From contig JAREIK010002991.1 of assembly GCA_029783825.1 (NCBI GenBank), positions 1,253,137 through 1,317,136 of the forward strand: a stretch of 64,000 nt of DNA, read 5' to 3'. Positions 38,776 to 46,182 of the stretch are shown here, piece after piece. Numbering within the stretch: the first letter of the stretch is position 1; the number at the start of each line of letters is the position of its first letter. Source of the DNA: Sapria himalayana (Eukaryota > Streptophyta > Magnoliopsida > Malpighiales > Rafflesiaceae). A program made the translations under genes and the position numbers. The notes under the pieces were generated by a model. The model was not told where the DNA came from and ran no database searches. It saw only the letters and a program-made list of their open reading frames with translations.

Positions 38776-41700
38776 TTGCGATGCTAGAGGAAAATTTTAA
38801 TCATCTCATTGTGGTAAAATTTTTTATGTCTAACAAAAGACTAAATTGGAAAGAACACGAATGGTTGTATAATTGTTACAGTAAAAATTAGGACCTAAAA
38901 TTATGACATCATTATTATAATATATGAACTAGAAATTATTGATTTTTTTATTTTTATTTTGATATGAGATTGTCTAATATAAAAAAATAATAATTTATTA
39001 TGAATTTATTGTATGAACAAGATCAAGTCCAATTAGAATCATAATAAATAGTCAATAAAATATTTTTGTGATTAATTTAAATAATACAAAGTGTCAAAAA
39101 AATAGTTAATTATATTGACACTATATAATATATAAAATTTTAATTCTTCTTGTACTATTAAATTAATAAAATTATATTTCATCTTATATATAAGCGAGCT
39201 TATAAATTATTGTAGTTTATAGTTTCTTATTATTGTTTTTTACTTTTTTTTTGTTTTTTGATGGGTGCATTCAAATAAACTCTAGGATGTGTGTGAGGAT
39301 GTCAAACTCAAGATAGAGGTTGACCCTGACCCTCGCACCTAAAAATCTAAAAATATATAAATATTTATAATATTAATTTATTTTTAGATAATTAAAATTA
39401 AGAATTCTAAGGAAGTCAAAAAAATTGATATAATATATGTGTTATAAATAATATATACATGTAGGAATATTACTGGTACTAGACACTAAATAATATACTA
39501 AAAAATATCGTGTATTGGATCTCGAGTAAACATAATCGAGTATGACCGGTCGGGTCTTTGAATATGGATAAACTTCTGGTTCATCGATCCTTTTTATTTA
39601 CCTTCATGTCAAAGTTATTTACTAGCATGTTTCTAGAGGTGTCAAATGGGCCATAATGAGTCGGCCCGGCTCATTTTTTGGTGGCCCAATCGTGCCGCTG
39701 TGCCGTGCTTGGCCCGGCACGTGGCTGGCCCCTGTCGGCCATGGCACGACACGAACCGTGCAAAGGGTCGGCTCGGCCCGCTTGATCCTTGACATCTTTA
39801 TATGTGCCTCAAGGGTCGGCACGAATCATATATATTCGACTTACTTATTGTAGAATTCCTATATGATCAATAGAAATGATGTAATAAAAAAATATAAAAT
39901 AAAAAAATAATTACTAATAAACGCCCTTAGTACTTTCAGCCCACTTATCGCATTGACCTATTTAGACTCTCGAGGGTCCTCTAATCTCTATACCATAAGT
40001 TATATCATAAGTTATAAAATTACATCATATATATGTGTCGTCTACATTGTGAACACTCTAGTCATCGGGGCCAGACACACTGCGCCCTCACTGCACACAC
40101 ACAGCACTTTTTTGTACCCTAACCAAAGATGGTGCACACTGCACTAGCTCGACCGTTGTGCACCATCCTGCACCACCTAACACATGCGGCACACCTTCTT
40201 TCACACGTGGTGCAGCTGCCGTGCACCATTGGCGTTGACATTGTGGCTGTGACACGTCTGTATGCTTTTTTCTCATGTGCACACACATGTGCTATTACAT
40301 GCGCAGCACACGTGCATTATATTGTTGTAGTGCATATCTCTCTCTCGATAATTATCATTAATTATAAAATAAAAAAAAAATAATGCAAATGCAACTGTAG
40401 CATGGCCTCTTTGTCAGATGATTTTTAAAATCAATCTGAAATATGATATGCTACATGGCCTAGACGTGGGACCGGTTTGTGGCCTGGACCCACAAACCGG
40501 TCCCACTGGGTTCGGTCCAATGGCCTCGTCATGGACTGGGTCGCTTGGAGCAAATGATCTGATATAGGGTGATGTATTTACAATTTTATCCTCAAAAGTC
40601 AAAGAGGCTACGTCTGATGTGTCGTGAACTTGAGGCCTACCATGCTTCTTCAATATGAATGCATAATGAGAGCACGGCTGTGCTTTCGTGCCGGCCCGTG
40701 CCGTGTTGGGTCGGCTCGGGGGACAGCGGGTCGGGTCTGATTGGTCCCGACCCGCGGTCTTTTTTTCGGGAAGGGGAAAATCCCGTGCCTACGGGCCGTG
40801 CCACGGGCCACCGAATCGTGCCGGGTCAGGCATGGCATGGCACGGGGTGTGCCTTACCCGGGCACGGCCGAACCGTGCCGTGCCTCGTGCCGGGCCAGGC
40901 CGGCCCGGTTGACACCTCTACCTCCGTGCCTGGGCCCGCCCCAAATAGGGAGGAGATTCCCCGAAAAATCGGGTTGACATGCACAGGGTTGGGGCAGGCT
41001 TGGGGAATATGATCCCCGTCTGGCTCCTGGAGTCGTGGAGCCAGACAAGGCGGAGCAAGGGGGCAGGGAATGCACCGCCCTGCCCCATGGCATAAAAACC
41101 CCGCCCCTCACCTCACCGCTAAAAATAGGACGTGGGGCATGCTGGTTGTTTCGGGAGCTTTCTCGTGTCTGTTTTGCGTACATTTTTATTGTTCCTTGTT
41201 AGGGTCTGAGCTTCGCTTTTTTTGGCACGTGGTGTCCCTAGGGTTTTTTGGGGAAGTTTTCCGTGGCGTATGGAATGGAACTGATGTGGCAATTAAAGTA
41301 TTTCTAGAACAGGATCTTACGGCAGAAAACATGCAGGACTTTTGCAATGAGATATCCATTCTCAGGTGTGCTAGCGCTGGGTCGGGTCCTTCCCATGCAT
41401 GTGACTCGTCTACGTACTATTTACTAATACTATTTCTTGTGGCTTTTTATGCATGTTTGTTTGATCCTCAAGTCGCCTTCGCCACCCGAATGGTAATTCT
41501 CTTTCCTTTTTTTTTTTTTTTATTTGTCTGCTTCAGTTTAATCCGCCCGTGCTTTATTTAGGTCAGAATGAAACGATTAAAGGGTAGTGTACATATGTGA
41601 TGTCGAAGTACAATTTGTGTAGTTATTGGCCACTTCCACTTGACTAGTAGCAGGTTGTTTTCAATGCAGTTATCTTATTTTTAGGAGCTTGCATAAAACC

Positions 41701-44700
41701 TCCATGCTTATCTATGGTTACAGAGTACATGGAGATGGGATCCTTGTACTATATGATTCATTTGAGCGGTCAAAAGAAGAAGCTTAGTTGGCGACGGCGG
41801 CTAAAAATGTTGCGCGATATTTGCAGGTCTGTAAATTCTTTCTGAAATTTGTGGCCAGTGTGGAAATAATTTCTTGCCGTTTTTTTTTTTGCCCAAAATT
41901 TGTTTTTTTTTTTTGTATCAGCATCTATTTACATGATTGTATTTTATTATTAGATAAAAATTATAGATAATATTTAGTAAACATATTTATAGTTGTTAAA
42001 TCAAGATTCGAATTGAAAATCAGAATGCTTGATTAATGAATCGATAATCAAGAATCGAATCGAATCCTGAATCAAAATTTTTATGATTTTTTTTCATGTT
42101 AATTAATTTTTATTTCTTATTGTTGATATTTATTTTTGGTATGTTAATTTTTATTTTTATGTTTTTTTTTTGGTATTTTGTTGTTCTTTCATGTTAAATT
42201 CGTAATGTCAAATGTTGGAGGTATTTTTTTTTTCACATAATTAATTCCTAAAGTTGGTAATTTTTTTTGTATTTTATTTTTTATTTTTGTGATTTTTTTA
42301 GAATCTTGGTTACTTAAGAATTGATATTAAATTGATTCATGTGAATTAATTTGAAATTTTGATTTACTATTTGATTCATGTATATTTTTGATTCTTTTAA
42401 ATAGTCGGATTATTTATTCTCTGAATTATAAATTGAATCATAAATTATACGATTTTAATAATAGTGAAAATATTTATTTTATATATATATATAAAAGATA
42501 GAGTGTCTTAAGGTCTTTAAGGTCCTTAATTATGTTGTCATTTTTTTTTGCCTAAATTTTTTTTTTTGTAAAATTTATCTATTTTATGCCTTACATTTCT
42601 TTATCGAAATTTTTTTTTTTTTCTTATAATTGAAATTCTTTTATTTTTTGAAGAGCACTTTTTGGTAGCTTGTCAAATTTGATTGTTGTTCTTAACATAG
42701 CTATTGACAGATCACCTCGGGCATGCCTAAACTTTTATGCCACCAGACTCGTGCAAGAGTTTCTCACCTCAGACACTCCTTTCAAAATCTATTTTTCCCA
42801 CATAAATCATATTTTTGAAGAGCACTTATATATTTTTCTTCTCCCTTTTAAATTATAGATAATATATTTAATATTTTAAATATACTAAATATTTTGTATT
42901 ATTTATAATTATTTTTAAGACTCGAAATTATATCAAGTGTTCATTTACTTGATTATATTTTATTATTAGATAAAAATTATAGATAATATTTCGTGCGAGC
43001 GCGCGCGCGCGCGCGCGTGTGTGGTAGAGTGCCTTAAGGCCCTTAATTATGTCACACGGCTAAAGGTTCTAAAAGAATTACTCATTTCAGTGTGTCTTGT
43101 GCCTCAAATAATTATGAATTTAAAAAACATTAGGAAAATGAGAAAAGAAGCACATAAAAAAGCTAAAAATGAAGTTTTGTTTTCTAAAAATTAGAGGAAA
43201 AAAAAAGAAAAAAAAAATGTTACTTATGAATTCTTGGAGTTTAAAAATAAAAAAAAAATTATTCATTTATGCTTGTTGATATGCAAGGGGTCTGATGTGC
43301 ATACATCGAATGAACATAGTTCATCGTGATCTAAAAAGTGCTAATTGCCTCGTGAATAAGCATTGGGGAGTTAAGATCTGTGATTTTGGGCTCTCGAGAA
43401 TTGTAACAGAGACGCCTATGAGAGAGACATCGTCTGCGGGAACTCCAGAATGGATGGCACCCGAACTCATTCGTAACGAGCCCTTCACTGAAAAATGTGA
43501 CATCTTTAGCCTCGGGGTCATCATATGGGAACTCTCTACGCTCAATAGGCCGTGGGAAGGGGTGCCTCCCGCAAGGGTACGTCCCTCCTTCCTCGTTTGA
43601 TGATCGGCAAGAGACTGTTCTGCGTCCTAAGACTCTAAATTTTCTTCTTCTTTTTCACTGTTCTTCAGGTCGTGTATGCTGTTGCTCACGAGGGAACCCG
43701 TCTGGAGATGGCCGAAGGCCCGCTCAGTCAGCTTATTGCTGGTAATATTTTCGCTAGATATTTTTTTTCCCGACCCCGCTCTTCGAACAACTTCTTTGGC
43801 TTGCCTTTTGTTTTTAAGAAACGGTTTATTCCTCTCCTCGACATGAAATGATGAATATGCCAATGGCCCGAGAGTGTGGTTCCCAGAAAAAAACATAGCC
43901 GTGGGCGCGAGGCCCCGACGGGCGGTCACCCTGGCCGGTTTATCGTGCCGCTGGACCAGGCACACGGGTCCTGCCTAGCCCGGCATGAGGCACTCTTCTG
44001 GACTGTGCTGTCCCTGGCCCAGTTCAAATGCGTGAGAATTTCATATGACTGCCACATATAATAATTTGAGCTATTTTATTTTTTTTTTAATGATTGCGAT
44101 ATATTTATTTAGTTATTTGACCTTAAAGAAAATTCTTTGATAGTATTTATTTTGGTAAAATATTATTAAATAATAAGATAAAATCTTGGATATTATATTA
44201 AAATATTATGAAATAGTAATATTTTAGAATAAATTTTATATCATGTATAATATATAATATTTGAAAATAACACTTGTTTAATTGAAAAGGCTATGACACT
44301 TCTACCTTATAGTTGTTTTACCACACACGCACACACACACACACACACATATATATACTTGGTCATGTAGAGTGGTGGCAGGGTGTGTTGGATGAACAAA
44401 GTGTACTCATTTTCATGAAAATATGGATGTTGTCTTAAAAGTATCTATTGGGATGCAAATGAGTTTATACTGTGAAAACTCATCATGAAGGAAAAATTAA
44501 TCGACTTAAGACCAGTTTATTAACAATGAGATTTACATAAATTTATGATGTTGATTATTGAGATATTTTTTTTTTTATTTTCAAAATAATTGTTATGAGA
44601 TTATTATTTTTTTTTTATTTTTTTTAATCATTTTTATTTATTTTTTATTATTTTTTATTATTTTTTATTATCTTTTATTATTTTTAATTATCTTTTATTA

Positions 44701-45979
44701 TTTTTTATTATCTTTTATTTATCTTTTATTATTTTATATTATTTTTAATTATATGTATTTTATTTATTATTCTTTTACTATTTTTTACTAGCGTTTGACG
44801 TGATGTAACAAAATTGACTCATTATTATTCTTGAGCGTAGACTTGTTCATAAATATTGATATTTCAGTTAATTTTTTTTGATACAAGAGAATTGTAAGAA
44901 ATTTGAATATTTCTAATGGTTACTTGATTATATGTCACATATACAGTTAGTATTTTTAGTTATGTCATATATTTTCATAGTCAGATTCATGTTGACTTAG
45001 TTGTTGACTAAGTTTATGGTTAGCTCATGCAATAACAAGTAGGAACTATCTCCTAAAGAACTGGGCTTGTACAAATACAGATTATAAATTTTTGATATCA
45101 ATTATTATTGAGTTGTAATAGATCATATTTATCTTATTTATCTTTAAAAATAAATAAATTTAATTACATATATATTACCTGATATAATAATAATAATAAT
45201 TATAGATACTTATTATATTAAGTAATATATATGTAATTATAATTATTTATTTTTTAAAATTTTCTCAGATATATTTATGTGAAAGTAGTTATTCTAATTC
45301 TTAGATACGTAAAGAGAATTTTATGAAATCAGAACTAAGACAGATTATCAATCAGACTATCATGCTGTTGATAGTATTTTAAGAATAAATAATTTATTTT
45401 CGACATATCACTTTGTTCATAAAAGATTAATTATCCTGACTGTGATTTTATATAAAATAAGTATTATAAAGGGATATGTGCCAATAAAAAATAATTTACT
45501 CTTTTAAGAATAAATAAAAATGAAAACCACATGTTCATGCTTAAATGAATTTAGAAATATTATTAATATCATCTGTTTTATCAATTTATTTTAAATTATT
45601 AAATATAATTGAATCATATAAGAATAATTTAATTTAATTTAATTTTTTTTCTTTTTTTTTATATTTATTTTTAGCACTTGGCTTTCATAAAATTATGTAA
45701 TCGAATGCAATTAAATGTTTATTATATGAGGGTAATTTTTTTTTTCTTTTTTTATTTTTGATAATCAGTAGTGATTTGATCATCTTTTTTTATTATTTTA
45801 ATTTCAAAAAAAAAAAATTATTTAACTTTTTTCAGATTTTGTTGAGTAGTTTCCCACAGCTTTGAATGCCAGTTAATTGTTTGCAACAAGTTACAGATTG
45901 CTTGGGAGAACCAGAAGAGCGGCCCAGCTGCGAACAGATACTAGCCCGTCTGCTGGATTGCGAGTATTCCATGTGTTGA
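3283..45979 (+). CDS. EDR1-domain Raf-like MAPKKK serine/threonine kinase, 15 visible exons, 5' end outside window
   Basis: This is a protein kinase of the plant Raf-like MAPKKK group, closest in my recall to Arabidopsis At3g58640/At2g31010. Joined exons 3283-3506, 8336-8524, 9690-9949, 10036-10155, 11818-11907, 32037-32132, 32460-32546, 36771-36888, 38380-38680, 41242-41365, 41473-41492, 41670-41826, 43288-43576, 43669-43741 and 45897-45979 keep one frame and give about 742 residues. The EDR1 domain covers roughly residues 1-200 (RPRAILFKVLADTVGLESR). The kinase domain covers about 483-735, with a GIGFFG loop (493-498), VAIK lysine 513, HRDLKSAN (catalytic Asp 609), DFG (627-629) and GTPEWMAPE, so it looks catalytically competent. 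Family members are about 800 residues, so about 60 N-terminal residues are missing to the left. The stop at 45979 faces MAX2. Substrates are unknown. It probably acts as a cytosolic signalling kinase, by analogy with EDR1/CTR1 relatives. Confidence 0.9.
4571..5045 (+). mobile_element. Degenerate family 1 hAT-type MITE
   Basis: It begins TAGCGGTGTCAACTGAGC and ends TTTGATACTTCTA. The interior is rich in GCTAGCCT and GACCCAGG motifs and GC-rich against AT-rich flanks. No 8-bp duplication is recognisable, so it is an old copy. Confidence 0.45.
5307..5662 (+). mobile_element. Family 1 hAT-type non-autonomous element
   Basis: Its ends are TAGAGGTGTCAAACAGG and CTTTTGACATATCTA. The flanks GATTATTC and GATCATTC are an 8-bp target-site duplication (7 of 8 match). 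It is GC-rich with CGGCACGG motifs and no transposase. It lies in the kinase intron 3507-8335. Confidence 0.75.
6999..7330 (-). mobile_element. Copia-type LTR end and primer-binding-site remnant
   Basis: On the - strand, TGGTATCAGATC (7010-6999) follows a CA end. This resembles the initiator-Met tRNA primer-binding site typical of plant Ty1/Copia elements. The sequence at higher coordinates would be the LTR; its outer edge is not resolved. No intact gag follows. Confidence 0.4.
7340..7560 (+). mobile_element. Decayed Copia reverse-transcriptase fragment
   Basis: Conceptual translation with stops and frameshifts gives fragments like HDILVEGND and TFLGMEIIYRRRDIIL. These recall the Copia RT segments YVDDILIAGND and FLGIEV. 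It is non-functional and sits in the first visible kinase intron. Confidence 0.4.
8336..8524 (+). CDS. Kinase exon 2 (EDR1 domain)
   Basis: It starts at VSDFYKRPN after TTTCAAACAG and ends ...GLESRIMV before GTAAGC. The 63 codons are phase 0 on both sides. It holds the conserved GQIKHGSCRPRAILFKVLAD block. Confidence 0.9.
8525..9689 (+). other. Kinase intron 2 (1.2 kb), pyrimidine-rich
   Basis: It contains CT microsatellites at about 9124-9149 and 9239-9278. They produce opposed low-complexity ORFs that are not genes. Confidence 0.7.
9690..9949 (+). CDS. Kinase exon 3 (EDR1 domain)
   Basis: It starts GLPTEGSVHCVDS after TATTTCCAG. It encodes LMRFPGQLIPRTTKAIFMTH and the acidic stretch SAAGESDSADNDSCDSPLEP. 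The donor is GTTAGA after 9949. Joining to the next exon restores ERVDPDGSEKVEG, the expected family sequence, and this decides the donor over the apparent read-through to a stop at 9977. Confidence 0.88.
10036..10155 (+). CDS. Kinase exon 4
   Basis: It encodes SEKVEGLQIYGKSEVSSSVS then GPSFCNMIRRSIRPINEKL, with acceptor TTACAG and donor GTAAAT. Only 86 bp of intron separate it from exon 3. It is a serine-rich linker between the EDR1 and kinase domains. Confidence 0.88.
10364..10803 (+). mobile_element. Family 1 hAT-type non-autonomous element
   Basis: Its ends are TAGAGGAGTCAAATGGGCC and CGGTTGACACCTCTA. The 8-bp duplications are CATGCATA and CATACATA (7 of 8 match). It is GC-rich and lies in the kinase intron 10156-11817, 99 bp upstream of a family 2 element. 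The overlapping ORFs are fortuitous. Confidence 0.8.
10903..11574 (+). mobile_element. Family 2 hAT-like non-autonomous element
   Basis: Its ends are CAAGGAAGCATGGACACGG and CCGTGTCCGTGCTTCTTAG. The 8-bp duplications are CTGGTGAT and CTGGTAAT (7 of 8 match). The left half is GC-rich with a perfect 20-bp palindrome at 10937-10956 containing GCCACGTGGC, then G-rich subrepeats (11117-11210). The right half is almost only A and T. The right end has clustered CCGTATC/CGTGTCC repeats. Confidence 0.82.
11818..11907 (+). CDS. Kinase exon 5 (linker, SHSEP block)
   Basis: It encodes LSHSEPDIATTFWRRSRKK followed by VIAEQRTASS, a strongly conserved linker block in this kinase subfamily. The acceptor is CCTCCAG. 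The donor GTTTCT opens the 20.1-kb intron. Confidence 0.88.
14446..14870 (+). mobile_element. Degenerate family 1 relic
   Basis: It begins TAGGTGTCAAATGAGTC-like, is GC-rich inside AT-rich flanks and has CATGGCC/GGCCCG motifs. The right end is not clear and no duplication was found. Confidence 0.35.
15185..15221. repeat. (TA)n microsatellite
   Basis: An uninterrupted AT dinucleotide run lies in the giant intron. Confidence 0.9.
16540..16740 (+). repeat. Arm of a diverged inverted repeat (partner 18790-18990)
   Basis: The order of words such as GAGATATCTC, TACTTAGATTTTGATTAC, CCTATCACATAAT, ATATAAATCTAC and GATCTCT recurs on the opposite strand at about 18990-18790. The two copies flank the MITE cluster. 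The class is unknown. Confidence 0.45.
16786..17054 (+). mobile_element. Family 1 element, left part, interrupted by a family 2 insertion
   Basis: The left end TAGAGGTGTCAAACATGCC follows ACTTGCAT. The element is cut at 17054 by the family 2 copy. ACTTGTAT occurs at 17871, shortly after that insertion, but no TTTGACACCTCTA end precedes it, so the right end is lost or truncated. Confidence 0.6.
17055..17861 (+). mobile_element. Family 2 hAT-like element with G24 tract
   Basis: Its ends are CATGGAAGCACGGACACGG and CCGTGCTTCTTAG. The flanking 8-bp duplication CTCAGCAT is perfect (17047-17054, 17862-17869). At 807 bp it is the longest copy of the family here. G-rich subrepeats (AGGCAGGGGGCGGG type, about 17310-17480) include a run of 24 G at 17417-17440. 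The remaining 350 bp are AT-rich. Confidence 0.85.
18110..18262 (-). pseudogene. Coding-like fragment of unknown gene, split by a MITE
   Basis: Read on the - strand it gives an acidic sequence, ADDDSLNLEDVEATPTASDT then IKHLQDDDDDDDEL. The open frame is interrupted on its upstream side by the element at 18263-18655. It may be the tail of a transposase or a captured gene piece; I cannot identify it. Confidence 0.3.
18263..18655 (+). mobile_element. Family 1 hAT-type non-autonomous element, 393 bp
   Basis: Its ends are TAGAGGTGTCAAACGGGCC and CTTGACACCTCTA. The duplications are GTGCGCTC and GTGCGCTT (7 of 8 match). The core carries the family landmark GACCCGACCCGCGGTCTTTT (about 18457-18476). 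Several overlapping ORFs on both strands are by-products of the GC-rich repeat. Confidence 0.9.
18790..18990 (-). repeat. Arm of a diverged inverted repeat (partner 16540-16740)
   Basis: It is the opposite-strand counterpart of the 16540-16740 segment, with landmarks ATTATGTGATAGG and GAGATAGCTC. Confidence 0.45.
18993..19542 (+). mobile_element. Family 1 element, telo-box subtype
   Basis: The left end TAGACGCGTCAACC and right end TTTGACACTTTTA are diverged. The flanks GATAGATT and AATAGACA match at 5 of 8. At 19325-19355 there is an inverted pair of AAACCCTAA telo-box motifs. Short ORFs are not supported. Confidence 0.6.
20487..21814 (+). mobile_element. Inner family 1 element, expanded to 1328 bp
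   Basis: It sits within the outer copy. The 8-bp duplication TGCGTGGC is perfect (20479-20486, 21815-21822). Its ends are TAGAGGTGTCAAACGGGCC and GCCCGTTTGACACCTCTA. It is about three times the family length because of a minisatellite. Confidence 0.95.
20704..21730 (+). repeat. 21-bp minisatellite inside the inner family 1 element
   Basis: About 48-50 head-to-tail units beginning GTGCCAGGCACGGCACGGCT are present, a few shortened to 16 bp or extended by CGGCA. The unit has no stop in any frame, so all six frames are open for 363 to 493 codons. These ORFs are not genes. Late units (21660-21730) share a GGCCCGG variant. Confidence 0.95.
22210..23540 (+). repeat. Dispersed repeat, copy B, interrupted by a MITE
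   Basis: It is collinear with 1180-2010. The family 1 copy at 22511-22954 was inserted into it. It also carries an ACT microsatellite (about 23206-23224) and a TA microsatellite (about 23250-23288). Confidence 0.5.
22511..22954 (+). mobile_element. Family 1 hAT-type non-autonomous element
   Basis: The left end is TAGAGGTGTCAAACGGGCC and the right end is CCCGTTTGACACCTCTA. The duplications are TATGCAGG and TATGCAAG (7 of 8 match). It contains a cluster of GTGAGTC/GACTCAC words at 22727-22803, including TGACTCA. Confidence 0.92.
23730..24170 (+). repeat. Purine-strand minisatellite
   Basis: Imperfect units of about 25-30 bp built on GAGAGAACCGAGAGGAG and ATAGAGAGA are present. The + strand is almost pure purine. 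Two Ser/Leu-rich ORFs on the - strand are artefacts of the repeat. Confidence 0.85.
24705..26010 (+). mobile_element. Tandemly duplicated Copia reverse-transcriptase ruin
   Basis: Two direct copies (24707-25390 and 25391-26010) are offset by about 680 bp; both begin with TATGAGYGAYTCTATTAACT. Each translates, with stops, to HIDDILIMSDDE- or HIDDLLIMSDDE-like RT segments (YVDD motif region of Copia). Neither copy is functional. Confidence 0.55.
26460..27400 (+). mobile_element. Copia integrase ruin with internal tandem duplication
   Basis: Two decayed copies of the segment corresponding to Copia PQxNGVAERKNRHLIEIAR, one near 26860-26925 and one near 27195-27250, lie about 335-341 bp apart. 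The second continues into a VPKCIWKDIILT-like stretch. Stops and frameshifts abound, so it is a dead retrotransposon. Confidence 0.6.
27456..27690 (+). mobile_element. Putative Copia 3' LTR
   Basis: It begins TGTTGGAATC right after a purine-rich TAGATGGGAT tract and ends GTGCTAACA, giving TGTTGG...CTAACA inverted ends. This layout (integrase ruin, polypurine tract, LTR) fits the 3' end of a deleted Copia element. The 5' LTR was not found. Confidence 0.5.
28480..29370 (+). mobile_element. Copia gag-protease ruin
   Basis: Conceptual translation gives WKKLEMIYQNK-like and NKLFLRKK-like gag segments and CEVCDDDK. A protease-like region follows near 29150-29370 (SYHIIPYWNWFSQYKSYD type). Many stops are present. 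It lies downstream of the LTR above, so it belongs to a different or rearranged element. Confidence 0.5.
31290..31690 (+). repeat. Dispersed copy of the ~185-bp repeat, split by the SINE
   Basis: Words such as AAATTAAATATACTTGA, TGTATGCATATATTGAAAG, TATGTCTTG and AATACAATCTCTCT match the tandem array in the L1 gene (58380-59870). Confidence 0.5.
31392..31571 (+). mobile_element. tRNA-derived SINE with 22-bp duplications
   Basis: The head carries a box A-like GTAGCTCGTCTGGCG and a box B-like GGTTCCGCGTTCGAGTCC. The body ends CCCTCGGTATCAAAAATT followed by an A-rich tail. A perfect 22-bp duplication flanks it (31370-31391 and 31572-31593). Perfect duplications suggest a fairly recent insertion. 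Confidence 0.9.
32037..32132 (+). CDS. Kinase exon 6 (linker)
   Basis: It encodes PERRFFRVQGRSILSGNQNM then ARDYTDDVGTS, with acceptor TTTTACAG and donor GTTTGT. It resumes the same frame after the 20.1-kb intron and matches the family block RARGRSMLSGD. Confidence 0.87.
32460..32546 (+). CDS. Kinase exon 7 (linker, basic and Ser-rich)
   Basis: It encodes SDGASSCDARRLRRRSFSMT then PQIGDDIV, with acceptor TTGCGCAG and donor GTTGGT. The RRRSFSMTP block is conserved and could be a phosphorylation segment, which is inference. Confidence 0.87.
34512..34962 (+). mobile_element. Diverged family 1 element
   Basis: Its ends are TAGAGGTATCAAACAG and GTTGGCACCTATA. The 8-bp duplications AAATGATT and AATTGATT match at 7 of 8. 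The interior is rich in GGCTAGCC/GGTCAGG motifs. Confidence 0.65.
35331..35653. mobile_element. Family 1-related fold-back element
   Basis: It is a GC-rich block ending CCCATTTGACACATCCA. A near-perfect hairpin occupies 35391-35526, with arms of about 60 nt around an 11-nt loop. The left terminal repeat is missing. Confidence 0.65.
36771..36888 (+). CDS. Kinase exon 8 (linker)
   Basis: It encodes TVRAMNEILKQNRLYSDGDS and ends ...LYLHER before GTACGC, a phase-0 end. The acceptor follows T8CAG. The poly-T runs just upstream act as its polypyrimidine tract. Confidence 0.86.
37296..37510 (-). mobile_element. TATATCGG-rich short element, copy 1
   Basis: Read on the - strand it shares ATATATCGGTCTT, ATATATTGATACTTA and TATATTGG/AGAAATTT words in the same order with 61386-61560. 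It is probably a MITE with degenerate ends. Confidence 0.45.
37515..37740 (+). mobile_element. Family 1 element, right part, telo-box subtype
   Basis: It contains the palindrome CCCGAAACCC...GGGTTTCGGG (37521-37558) and ends CCGTTTGACACCTCTTA. The left end is lost where it abuts the TATATCGG element. Confidence 0.6.
37741..37998 (-). pseudogene. Antisense coding-like exon fragment in the kinase intron
   Basis: On the - strand, a good acceptor (pyrimidine tract then TTGCAG) precedes an open frame. It reads VEYASAFDEDYDATQQEPDT, then EVVVQFQGFEALYKRNLNIE and EEEFDDLKKIFEQFQSKIR. The frame is broken at 37741 by the right end of the family 1 element. The composition looks like real protein (acidic, likely coiled coil). 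The source gene is not recognised; it could be a captured or relocated exon. Confidence 0.4.
38380..38680 (+). CDS. Kinase exon 9 (linker into the kinase glycine loop)
   Basis: It encodes VVGSDFIDCDEIARANPALY, then NSQRAVSLPSSPHEY, and ends EEWNIDFSELTVGTRVGI. The acceptor is T7CAG after an unusual run of ten G residues, and the donor is GTAATT. It ends in the middle of the glycine-loop codon completed in exon 10. Confidence 0.9.
39634..39800 (+). mobile_element. Short family 1 element
   Basis: Its ends are TAGAGGTGTCAAATGGGCC and CCTTGACATCTTTA, 167 bp apart. The flanks CATGTTTC and TATGTGCC match at 5 of 8. It is a strongly deleted copy. Confidence 0.55.
40672..40920 (+). mobile_element. 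Left-truncated family 1 element
   Basis: The right end CGGTTGACACCTCTA is intact. The core landmark CCGACCCGCGGTCTTTTTT is at about 40747. No left terminal repeat is present. Confidence 0.65.
41242..41365 (+). CDS. Kinase exon 10 (ATP site)
   Basis: It completes GIGFFGEVFRGVWNGTDVAI and K513 and continues through the alpha-C glutamate segment (DFCNEISIL). The acceptor is TCCCTAG and the donor GTGTGC. Apparent read-through beyond 41365 is not homologous to the family. Confidence 0.92.
41473..41492 (+). CDS. Kinase exon 11, a 20-nt microexon (SRLRHPNV)
   Basis: These 20 nt lie between CTCAAG and GTAATT. They supply the SRLRHPN of the conserved ISILSRLRHPNVILFLGAC segment. Without them exons 10 and 12 are out of frame. 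The family sequence makes this call firm. Confidence 0.88.
41670..41826 (+). CDS. Kinase exon 12 (hinge region)
   Basis: It encodes ILFLGACIKPPCLSMVTEYM followed by EMGSLYYMIHLSGQKKKLSW and RRRLKMLRDIC. The acceptor is AATGCAG and the donor GTCTGT. EYMEMGSLYY is the kinase hinge. Confidence 0.92.
41827..43287 (+). other. Kinase intron 12 (1.5 kb), AT-rich
   Basis: It has many T runs, AATCGAATC-like short repeats near 42005-42070 and a (GC)n run at about 42996-43016. No gene is seen. Confidence 0.7.
43288..43576 (+). CDS. Kinase exon 13 (catalytic and activation loops)
   Basis: It encodes GLMCIHRMNIVHRDLKSANC, CDFGLSRIV, SAGTPEWMAPELIRNEPF and the alpha-F segment ending VPPAR. The acceptor is ATGCAAG and the donor GTACGT. 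All catalytic motifs are intact. Confidence 0.94.
43669..43741 (+). CDS. Kinase exon 14
   Basis: It encodes VVYAVAHEGTRLEMAEGPLS then QLIA, with acceptor TTCTTCAG and donor GTAATA. Only 92 bp of intron separate it from exon 13. Confidence 0.92.
43742..45896 (+). other. Kinase intron 14 (2.2 kb), AT-rich
   Basis: It contains a family 1-like GC block at about 43890-44030, an (AC)n run near 44325-44348 and a T-rich TTATTTTTTA array at about 44560-44790. Otherwise nothing is recognised. Confidence 0.7.
45897..45979 (+). CDS. Kinase last exon (C-terminus and stop)
   Basis: It encodes DCLGEPEERPSCEQILARLL then DCEYSMC and TGA. The acceptor is AGTTACAG. The RPS motif of kinase subdomain XI is present, and the terminus matches the family ending LLDCEYSLC. 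Confidence 0.93.
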
Positions 45980-46143
45980 CGATGATGGGTCACGTTCATC
46001 GTCGCCGCTTATTTATCGTGTTCTTCCCTGATCATCTGATCTTCAATTTTTTCTCCAATTTTCTGTTTCTGGCTAACTGGAATCCTTGAATTATTGAAAA
46101 AAAAAAAAAAAAACTAGTGGGTTGAAGAAGATTGGCGTTCTTA

Positions 46144-46149
46144 TTTATT
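46144..46149 (-). terminator. Candidate poly(A) signal for MAX2
   Basis: AATAAA on the - strand lies about 34 nt past the MAX2 stop codon. Confidence 0.4.
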
Positions 46150-46182
46150 TAACAATGGCGTGCAAGGGGGGGAGATAACTAA

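Larger units (their letters stand above)
38681..41241 (+). other. Kinase intron 9 (2.6 kb)
   Basis: It begins with a T tract of about 47 nt (38728-38774). It also includes family 1 relics (39634-39800 and up to 40920) and a GC-rich segment at about 40925-41100. Short ORFs are not supported. Confidence 0.7.
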
